This document shows positions 57,868-64,000 of a stretch of 64,000 nucleotides of DNA, piece by piece. The DNA comes from an uncultured Allomuricauda sp. GTDB taxonomy: Bacteria > Bacteroidota > Bacteroidia > Flavobacteriales > Flavobacteriaceae. The notes beneath the pieces were generated by a model. It did not search any database. It was not told the origin of the DNA and saw nothing but the letters and a program-made list of their open reading frames with translations. Each line of letters opens with the position of its first letter. Within the stretch, counting starts at the first letter, position 1. The position numbers and the translations under genes were made by a program. Location: positions 124,001 to 188,000 of the forward strand of contig NZ_CANMUU010000003.1 of assembly GCF_947501165.1 (NCBI RefSeq), written 5' to 3'.

Positions 57868-59211
57868 TTATTTCAGTTGATTAAAATCAAGTCCACCATA
57901 ATTTCCCGAGCTCATCAATAACAAAGCTGTACTATCTAGGTTTTGGCCAAAAAGAAACTCTTGAAATGCAATTGGGTCAGTATAAACCTTAAGGTTTTGA
58001 TTTTTGAACGCCTCTCTTATTTGAGATTCAGTGACTTCCTCCAACCCTTTAATTTTAACGGCATCCGGAGAATAAAAAACAACTGCTTCATCTGCTTTGT
58101 CCAAAGCACCTTGGTACTCCTTTAAAAATTCGGCATTCAAACTGCTATACGTATGCAGTTCCAGGCAAGCTAATACTCTTCTTTTAGGATATTGTTCTTT
58201 AACTGCAGAAGTAGTGGCCCGAACCTTGCTCGGAGAATGGGCAAAATCCTTAAATATTACCGTAGTGCCTCTTTCAGCTATCTTTTCCATCCGTTTAGAA
58301 GCTCCTTTGAAAGAGGCAATGGCTTCATAGAAATCGGCCTCGTCCACGCCCATCTGCTGACAAATCCATTTTGCTCCCGCTAAGTTATTTAGATTGTGCT
58401 TCCCAAAAATTTCGATGGGCATTTCGCCCTCCGGGGTATCCAACAAGGTAAGGCCATTTTCAACCCTATATTTGGGAGTTTGATACGGAAATTTGCGTAT
58501 GGTATTTTCAGAAGATTCAACCACAGTTTTTAAAGTTTCATCTTCCACATTGTACGTGATGCTACCTCCTTTGACTATTCCATCAACAAAAATCTTGAAC
58601 TGCTCCACATACCCTTCAAAAGTGGGAAACACATTGATATGGTCCCAGGCAATGCCACTCAACAGGGCAATATTGGGTTGATATAAATGAAATTTCGGCC
58701 TTCTATCAATAGCGGAGGACAAGTACTCATCCCCTTCCAGCACAATAAAATCATTGGTAGCGGTCAGATGTACCATCCGGTCAAAACCTTCCAATTGGGC
58801 ACCAACCATATAATCCACTTCCATATTATAATATTGGAGTACATGCAGAATCATGGAAGTTATTGTAGTTTTCCCATGACTTCCCCCAATGACCACACGA
58901 GTCTTGTCCTTAGATTGTTCATACAAAAACTCTGGATACGAATACATTGGAACGCCAAGTTCTTGAGCTTTTAACAGTTCTGGATTGTCCGCTTTTGCAT
59001 GCATTCCTAATATCACAGCATCCAATTCCGTGTGTATTTTGCCTGGAAACCATCCAAATTCAGTGGGTAATATGCCTTTAGCAGCCAGTCTGCTTTTAGA
59101 AGGCTCAAAAATTACATCATCGCTTCCAGTTACCTCGTAACCCTTATCTGCCAAGGCAAGGGCCAAATTATGCATAGCGCTGCCTCCAATGGCTATGAAA
59201 TGAATCTTCAT
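57868..59211 (-). CDS. mpl: UDP-N-acetylmuramate:L-Ala-gamma-D-Glu-meso-DAP ligase
   Basis: 447 residues, Mur ligase fold. N-terminal Rossmann motif HFIAIGGSAMHNLALAL with EVTGSDD, central ATPase P-loop GGSHGKTTITSM, KDFAHSPSKVRATTSAV in the C-terminal domain where MurC-type enzymes bind the peptide. Mpl recycles the murein tripeptide. The conserved length and the QLEGFDRMVHL segment separate it from MurC itself. Confidence 0.88.
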   Translation of the reverse strand: MKIHFIAIGGSAMHNLALALADKGYEVTGSDDVIFEPSKSRLAAKGILPTEFGWFPGKIHTELDAVILGMHAKADNPELLKAQELGVPMYSYPEFLYEQSKDKTRVVIGGSHGKTTITSMILHVLQYYNMEVDYMVGAQLEGFDRMVHLTATNDFIVLEGDEYLSSAIDRRPKFHLYQPNIALLSGIAWDHINVFPTFEGYVEQFKIFVDGIVKGGSITYNVEDETLKTVVESSENTIRKFPYQTPKYRVENGLTLLDTPEGEMPIEIFGKHNLNNLAGAKWICQQMGVDEADFYEAIASFKGASKRMEKIAERGTTVIFKDFAHSPSKVRATTSAVKEQYPKRRVLACLELHTYSSLNAEFLKEYQGALDKADEAVVFYSPDAVKIKGLEEVTESQIREAFKNQNLKVYTDPIAFQEFLFGQNLDSTALLLMSSGNYGGLDFNQLK

Positions 59212-59228
59212 AAATTGAATTTACCCAC

Positions 59229-59236
59229 CAAAGATA
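59229..59236 (-). promoter_or_regulatory. Probable -7 promoter element of mpl
   Basis: Minus strand TATCTTTG matches TAnnTTTG, 18 bases before the ATG; no -33 TTTG at the usual distance. Confidence 0.4.
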
Positions 59237-59276
59237 GCTATTGCCAAAAAAAATACTGTGGAGTTTTTACCTTGCT

Positions 59277-60152
59277 TTAGAGCATATCGATGATTTTACG
59301 CTCTTCCAAGGCAAGTTTGGATTTTGAATCTGATTGCAATGCCCTTTTTATCCAAATACTAGCTGATTTTCTGTCGCCCTTTAAGCGATATAGTTTTGCC
59401 ATTTGATAGTATGCTTTGGAAATAGGCACTCCATCCTTTACGCCATAATCTTGTATGTAGGTTTTCATCCGTTCAATCCCATTCTCCAAATCCAAATTAA
59501 AATCACTACAAACCTTACCAATAAGGTAGTTGAGTTGATTTCGCTTTACGGATTGCAGGTTTTTGAAGTAAGGTACAGTCTTCATTAAGTTCTCTTGGGC
59601 CTTTTGTGGTTCATTTTCCAAATCATACAGATAGGCTAAAGCAAAATGGCCTTCAATAGGAGATATTTTTAAAAGCTCTTTGGCACATTGGAAGGCCTTG
59701 GCGGTACTTCCACCCAAAATAGCGGGAACAGTGGTATAAAATTCAATCAAACCCCATCTGACATCAATATGCTTAGGGTCCAAATTCGCAGATTTTAGAA
59801 AACTTTTCTTGATTTTCCCAACCAACATCAATGCTTTTACCCTGCTGCCAACCTCTGCCTTTCTGGCCATGACCCCTCCATATTTGAACTGCAGTTCTGC
59901 ATTATTTGGAAATTGTGCTACCAACTCTTCATACAAATCTATGGCTTCGTCCCATTCTCGTAAATTTCCATGAGTTTCTGCCAAAAGTGCTTTAGCTTCA
60001 AAAGATAAATTCCGTTTTACCTCATCCTGTAGAATAGTTTTGACCTGCCCATATTTTTTTTCAGCAAACAAACTTGAAGCCTTTTCCATCTGGGATTGTT
60101 GTCCAAAAATCGGGAAAGCGGCCAAGAAAAGAAGTAAGGATACAGATCTCAT
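59277..60152 (-). CDS. Exported TPR-repeat protein
   Basis: 291 residues from ATG 60152 (MRSVSLLLFLAAFPIFGQQ signal peptide). The mature part consists of tetratricopeptide helices (SSLFAEKKYGQVKTILQDEV, WDEAIDLYEELVAQFPNNAELQFKYGGVM, ISKAYYQMAKLYRLKGDRKSASIWIKRAL). Probably periplasmic protein-protein interaction. The longer in-frame start at 60209 would hide the signal peptide. Confidence 0.8.
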   Translation of the reverse strand: MRSVSLLLFLAAFPIFGQQSQMEKASSLFAEKKYGQVKTILQDEVKRNLSFEAKALLAETHGNLREWDEAIDLYEELVAQFPNNAELQFKYGGVMARKAEVGSRVKALMLVGKIKKSFLKSANLDPKHIDVRWGLIEFYTTVPAILGGSTAKAFQCAKELLKISPIEGHFALAYLYDLENEPQKAQENLMKTVPYFKNLQSVKRNQLNYLIGKVCSDFNLDLENGIERMKTYIQDYGVKDGVPISKAYYQMAKLYRLKGDRKSASIWIKRALQSDSKSKLALEERKIIDML

Positions 60153-60283
60153 AAAAGGGTTCAAACACAAAAACTGTCGATAGGATTTGGGTTTCCTTAA
60201 ATGGAACACTGTTAATTTTAAGATAAGAGGATGGAGTTGGTCTTAATGGCCTATTTCAGTATTTTTAGCTTTATGGAAAAACA

Positions 60284-60604
60284 ATGTTACAAATGAATCT
60301 ATCTGAAATTCCCTCAAAGGAAATAATGCCAGGATACCATGGCAAACTGGTACATTCTGAAAGCATGACCTGGGTTTTCTGGGATGTGGAAGAAGGTGCC
60401 GCCGTACCCGAGCACCATCATATCAATGAACAGATAATGCATGTGGTTGAAGGTGATTTTGAGTTTACCTTAGATGGAAAAACTGCAATTTACCATGCTG
60501 GAGATGTGGTGGTTATACCCTCAAATGTTCCGCATAGTGGGAAAGCACTAACACCCTGTAAATTGATGGATATTTTCAACCCGGTAAGAGCCGAATATAA
60601 GTAG
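60284..60604 (+). CDS. Small cupin-domain protein
   Basis: 106 residues (103 if ATG 60293 is used). Single cupin with the metal-ligand motifs PEHHHINEQIMHVVEG and GDVVVIPSNVPHSG. The two bases before the next ATG and same strand suggest an operon with the SDR gene. Enzyme, isomerase or sensor role cannot be told. Confidence 0.85.
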   Translation: MLQMNLSEIPSKEIMPGYHGKLVHSESMTWVFWDVEEGAAVPEHHHINEQIMHVVEGDFEFTLDGKTAIYHAGDVVVIPSNVPHSGKALTPCKLMDIFNPVRAEYK

Positions 60605-60606
60605 AT

Positions 60607-61392
60607 ATGCATATTTCTTTATTAGGTAAAAATGCCCTTGTGGGAGGAAGCAGTAAAGGCATTGGAAAAGCAATTGCCCTGCAAATGGCATCGAGTGGCG
60701 CCAATGTAACCGTAATGGCCCGAAACGAAGAAGCCTTAAAAAAGGTTGTGGACGAAATGGATATAAGTTCTGGTCAAAACCACCAGTATTTGGTGGTCGA
60801 TTTTTCAGATTTTGAAGGATTCTCTCAAAAAATGTCCAAGTTTTTTGAAAACCAAACCATTGATATTTTGGTGAACAATACCCAAGGTCCTGAAGCAGGT
60901 GGGGCCCTGGAAAAAACCGTTTCTGACTACCAAAAAGCATTTGATTTACTTTTCAAGTCGGTTGTGCTGACTACCGAGCATGCCCTCAAAGGAATGCTTC
61001 AAAAAAAGTGGGGACGCATCATTAATGTTGCTTCCATTTCGGTAAAGGAGCCATTAAACTATTTGGCACTTTCAAATTCCATCCGAGCTGCCATGGTTAC
61101 TTGGGCCAAAAGTCTAGCCTTTGATGTAGGTAAGGACAATATTACTGTGAACAGCGTATTGACAGGTTATTTTGATACGGATAGGATTGCCACGCTTAAT
61201 GCGAAGAAGGCGGAAAAAATGGGGGTTTCTCCTTATAAAGTAAGAAGCGCCATGGAAGAACAGGTTCCGGCAAAACGAATTGGTAGACCCGAAGAATACG
61301 GGTTTCTAGTTACCTTCTTGGCTTCGGAACAAGCAGGTTATATTTCTGGGACCAACATCCCTATAGATGGTGGCCTCTTAAAATCCATGTAA
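60607..61392 (+). CDS. SDR-family protein with altered catalytic residues
   Basis: 261 residues, FabG-like short-chain dehydrogenase fold: cofactor motif GGSSKGIGKA (13-22), NNTQGPEAGG, C-terminal YISGTNIPIDGGL. The catalytic Ser is present in INVASIS, but the expected YxxxK, 13 residues later, reads SNSIR: Tyr is replaced by Ser and Lys by Arg. A recognised SDR side branch has this form; activity may be changed or lost. Downstream partner of the cupin gene. Confidence 0.88.
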   Translation: MHISLLGKNALVGGSSKGIGKAIALQMASSGANVTVMARNEEALKKVVDEMDISSGQNHQYLVVDFSDFEGFSQKMSKFFENQTIDILVNNTQGPEAGGALEKTVSDYQKAFDLLFKSVVLTTEHALKGMLQKKWGRIINVASISVKEPLNYLALSNSIRAAMVTWAKSLAFDVGKDNITVNSVLTGYFDTDRIATLNAKKAEKMGVSPYKVRSAMEEQVPAKRIGRPEEYGFLVTFLASEQAGYISGTNIPIDGGLLKSM

Positions 61393-61459
61393 CCTAGCAT
61401 CTTTCATTGGGTTGATAAAAATTAAGTACATTTAGTATCTAACCTAAAAATTCAAACTG

Positions 61460-61834
61460 ATGAATTCGAAAATCTTTTTGGTGGTTCGATGGCTTTTGGG
61501 CATCATGATGTTGGTTTTTGGGGTAAACAAATTCTTCGAATTTTTACCTCCTTTTGAACTAACTGGACCTCCCTTAGACTATTTTGTTTCCCTTTCAGCA
61601 AGTAAGACGCTGGATTTAGTGGGCCTTGTTGAAGTTTTGGCAGGATTGGCTTTTGTTCTCAATCGTTATGGGGCACTAATGGCGATTATTTTGATGAGTG
61701 TTTCTGTAAACGCCGTACTTTTTCATGCAACGCTTGCACCTGCTGATATTGGCCCGGCCATAGGAATGCTTGTTTTGAACATTATTGTACTTATTGGATA
61801 CAAAGACCGGTATAAGGATATACTAAGGGCTTAA
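61460..61834 (+). CDS. DoxX-like membrane protein
   Basis: 124 residues with four membrane helices (VVRWLLGIMMLVFGVNKFFEF, LVGLVEVLAGLAFVLNRYG, MAIILMSVSVNAVLF, AIGMLVLNIIVLIGY). The G-x-N/K-F pattern after helix one and overall size fit DoxX/DoxD-like proteins; redox role uncertain. Confidence 0.75.
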   Translation: MNSKIFLVVRWLLGIMMLVFGVNKFFEFLPPFELTGPPLDYFVSLSASKTLDLVGLVEVLAGLAFVLNRYGALMAIILMSVSVNAVLFHATLAPADIGPAIGMLVLNIIVLIGYKDRYKDILRA

Positions 61835-61839
61835 CTTAA

Positions 61840-61974
61840 AAGAGGCTATCTTAAAAATAAAGTTTCGTCAACCTGAACTTGTTTCAGGTTCTCTTAAATA
61901 TTCCAATTTCATAATATTGAGATTCTGAAATAAATTCAGAATGACGATTTTCCCTCTTTCAAGATGGCCTCTTT
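61840..61974. terminator. Outer inverted repeat between convergent DoxX and response-regulator genes
   Basis: AAGAGGCTATCTT (61840-61852) and AAGATGGCCTCTT (61961-61973) are complementary except for one position and bracket the whole intergenic region, so transcripts from either side end in a large hairpin. The inner part is the palindromic repeat described separately. Confidence 0.5.
61867..61945. repeat. Palindromic REP-like element (GTCAnCCTGAA type)
   Basis: The two halves, GTCAACCTGAACTTGTTTCA and on (from 61867) and ATTCTGAAATAAATTCAGAA before TGAC (to 61945), are each small palindromes and together an imperfect inverted repeat with GTCA/TGAC ends. The first half matches the minus strand at 5985-5963. 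Confidence 0.6.
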
Positions 61975-62700
61975 CTATAGACTCATTTTGTCTTTAAAGA
62001 TGTAGGATTGCCTTCTGGAAACCTCTATCTCATCTCCATTTTGCATTTTCAGTTTTAACTTCCCATTGAACCAAGGCACAACACCATCAATGTAGTTAGT
62101 ATTGATTATCTGCTGTCGGTTTACCCTAAAAAAGGAATCTTCGGGTAGTTTTTCCTCAATTTGGTTCAAAGATTTATAGAGCAGCGGTTTTTTATCTTGG
62201 AAAAAGACACGGGTGTAGTTTCCTACAATTTCAAAATGTGAAATCTCACCTATTTTTATGAGCCAGCAGTCTTCCCCATCTTTTATAAAGATTTGACTAT
62301 CTGCGGAAAGACGATTTCCTTTAACAGTTTTTGATTTTTTCTCGTTCAGCTTTGCCTGTGCCTTTTCCAGAGCTAGGGAAAAACGCTTTGCACTTACAGG
62401 CTTTAACAAATAATCCAAGGCGTTGTATTCAAAGGATTTAATAGCGTACTCATCAAAAGCAGTTGTAAAAATGGTTATGGGAACATCGTCTAGCATTTCC
62501 AAAAGCTCAAAACCATCCTTTTCTGGCATATTGATATCTAAAAACAAAATATCTGGATGTTCTTTTTGAATTAACTCATACCCTGAATCCACATTTCCTG
62601 CCTCCCCTATTAATTCTACCTCGTCATGTTGCTTTAGCAACTCCTTAAGCTCTTGGCGGGCCAAACGTGAATCCTCAACAATCACAGCTTTCATTTTCAT
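61975..62700 (-). CDS. LytTR response regulator
   Basis: 241 residues. Receiver domain with phosphoacceptor Asp55 in LFLDINMPEKDGFELLE, Glu9/Asp10 pocket, Thr in ITIFTTAFDEYAIKSF, Lys in YLLKPVSAKRF; LytTR DNA-binding domain in the last ~100 residues (FFRVNRQQIINTNYIDGVVPWFNGKLKLKM). Its ATG overlaps the stop of the kinase gene (ATGA), so the two proteins are made together. Confidence 0.95.
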   Translation of the reverse strand: MKMKAVIVEDSRLARQELKELLKQHDEVELIGEAGNVDSGYELIQKEHPDILFLDINMPEKDGFELLEMLDDVPITIFTTAFDEYAIKSFEYNALDYLLKPVSAKRFSLALEKAQAKLNEKKSKTVKGNRLSADSQIFIKDGEDCWLIKIGEISHFEIVGNYTRVFFQDKKPLLYKSLNQIEEKLPEDSFFRVNRQQIINTNYIDGVVPWFNGKLKLKMQNGDEIEVSRRQSYIFKDKMSL

Positions 62701-63755
62701 GCTAAGGGAATTTTAATAAGTGCTACAACCTCGTCCGCTATCTCGCTTAAATAAAAAGATGCTTTATCAGCATAAAGCAACTTCAAACGTTGTCTAATAT
62801 TTTTCAATCCTAGCTGAGTTGTATTGTGTGCAATCTGTAGTTTCCCAGTATTCTTTACCTCTATCTTTAATAATTCGGCATCCTTCTTTATACTCAATAT
62901 GATTTTTCCGCCGTGCTTTAAATTCGAAATACCGTGTTTCACAGCATTTTCCACCAAAAGTTGAATCACCATAGGCGGAATTTCAAGCCCAAGTGTACTC
63001 GAATCAATATCTTTTACAAATTCCAAACGGTCTTCAAATTGAATCTTGCTTAAATCAATATAATTATCCACCACTTCAAGTTCCTCTTCAACAGGTATTG
63101 AATTGATGTTGTTTTTGGTCATGGAGTACCGAAGAATTTCCGACAATTTGGTCAGCATTTCACGGGATTTATCAACATCCTCCAACATAAGTCCTCTAAT
63201 ATTATTGAGACTATTGAACATGAAATGGGGATTGATTTGCCCTTTAAGTGTGTTGAGCTGTGCTTGCTTGAGGTTAGTATTCAACTCCAGTCGTTCTATG
63301 CGGTCCCGATTCAGTTTGAGCAATAGTTTGATCACCAAATAGGTAACTAGCCATGCACCAACCATAAAAAGGGCGTTGATAATCTGAAGCCACACCGCAT
63401 TATAGGCCTTATACAACTGGATTTCCGCGTCCGTATGTTCTGGTCCAAACTTGCCATAAAGGTATCCAAAGGCATAATTTAGAAACCCAAAGAGGAAACA
63501 GGTAACTAGAAATGAGATAACTATTTTTAAAAAATCCTTTATATCAAAAGATTCAAAACTCACATTTCTCTTCAAATACCATCGAAGCAAAGAGGTTGTA
63601 GAAATACTCATGAGAATACCAAAGACAATGGAAGATACCATCAGAAAAGTGGTCTTTTCCTTTATTACGAAAAGCGAAAGACAATTAATAAACCCCCATC
63701 CAAAAAACTGGAGCACCCAAAAAATGGTGTTTTGATTCTTCTCGGTAATATTCAT
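62697..63755 (-). CDS. LytS-type sensor histidine kinase
   Basis: 352 residues. Four membrane helices in the first 145 residues, short coiled coil, phosphoacceptor His177 in GQINPHFMFNSLNNI and ATPase N-box LLVENAVKHGI followed by LGLKNIRQRLKLLY. No separate sensor domain: the membrane part itself is probably the sensor. Pairs with the overlapping LytTR regulator. Confidence 0.95.
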   Translation of the reverse strand: MNITEKNQNTIFWVLQFFGWGFINCLSLFVIKEKTTFLMVSSIVFGILMSISTTSLLRWYLKRNVSFESFDIKDFLKIVISFLVTCFLFGFLNYAFGYLYGKFGPEHTDAEIQLYKAYNAVWLQIINALFMVGAWLVTYLVIKLLLKLNRDRIERLELNTNLKQAQLNTLKGQINPHFMFNSLNNIRGLMLEDVDKSREMLTKLSEILRYSMTKNNINSIPVEEELEVVDNYIDLSKIQFEDRLEFVKDIDSSTLGLEIPPMVIQLLVENAVKHGISNLKHGGKIILSIKKDAELLKIEVKNTGKLQIAHNTTQLGLKNIRQRLKLLYADKASFYLSEIADEVVALIKIPLA

Positions 63756-63798
63756 CCGTTGTTATTTCGCTATCAAATATATTGACTTTAGGAAGTTT

Positions 63799-63936
63799 TT
63801 AGTGGATAACGTGGTATAGAAGCTTCCCAACGCCAAAACCAATACCAAAACATATCACTACAGCTAAAAAGGTTATTAAAGCCACTTTAACCATTTGATT
63901 CCTATTTAAAAGTGCTTTACCATCGCCCGCCACCAT
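63799..63936 (-). CDS. Small single-pass membrane protein
   Basis: 45 residues from ATG 63936 (MVAGDGKALLNRNQMVKVAL) with one membrane helix (VALITFLAVVICFGIGFGVGKLLY). Longer in-frame start at 63981 possible. It lies 43 bases upstream of the kinase gene on the same strand and may belong to its transcript. Unknown function, moderate support only. Confidence 0.45.
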   Translation of the reverse strand: MVAGDGKALLNRNQMVKVALITFLAVVICFGIGFGVGKLLYHVIH

Positions 63937-64000
63937 GATTTTTGATTCGTTCTTGATTGTGGAAAGTGAGCAAGAGGCCAATATCTTCCTTCCAAAAGCC

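Overview
The window is a chromosomal segment of a marine-type member of the Bacteroidota, almost certainly family Flavobacteriaceae. The evidence is a SusC/SusD pair, promoters of the TTTG-N19-TAnnTTTG type instead of -35/-10 boxes, A-rich leaders instead of Shine-Dalgarno sites in front of most genes, several Bacteroidota-only families (DUF6090, DUF5723, CtlX, membrane-anchored LytTR regulators) and a 38-residue L36 of the zinc-free type. No rRNA, tRNA, CRISPR array, insertion sequence or integrase gene was found.

Layout. 1-5.4 kb: argS (minus) and three plus-strand genes (small conserved protein, Rossmann/DUF2867 protein, secreted carboxypeptidase-regulatory-domain protein). 5.4-6.0 kb: a gene-poor, repeat-rich spacer with a small broken ORF. 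6.0-10.7 kb: two guanidine-modifying (pentein-fold) enzymes around a LytTR membrane regulator and a secreted serine hydrolase, then a small unknown exported protein. 10.8-16.4 kb: central metabolism on the minus strand (gltA, glgA, eno, carA). 16.5-33.7 kb: one very long minus-strand ribosomal block, read rpsL-rpsG-fusA-rpsJ, a terminator-like attenuator, then rplC through rplQ with secY, infA, rpmJ and rpoA. tuf and map, which many bacteria carry inside this block, are absent. 34.1-40.2 kb: a divergent SusC-SusD-lipoprotein operon with no enzyme genes. 40.3-49.8 kb: mixed housekeeping and envelope genes (rlmB, rhomboid protease, rarA, DUF5723 barrel plus lipoprotein, yjjG-like phosphatase, polysaccharide deacetylase, radC). 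50.0-57.8 kb: an accessory island of about a dozen small genes, all on the plus strand, between the core genes radC and mpl. 57.9-64 kb: mpl, a TPR protein, cupin plus SDR, DoxX-like protein, a LytTR/LytS two-component pair and a small membrane protein.

The most unusual signals are in the accessory island. An Imm70 immunity-type gene lies between 12-base inverted repeats and is followed by a ~120-base imperfect dyad reminiscent of an integron attC site. An AlkD-like gene is split exactly at an in-frame A AAA AAG heptamer, the dnaX-type -1 slippery sequence. Two further ORFs have well-formed protein sequence but no usable start codon. Outside the island, a mutually exclusive terminator/antiterminator pair between rpsJ and rplC and two kinds of interspersed palindromic repeats deserve attention.
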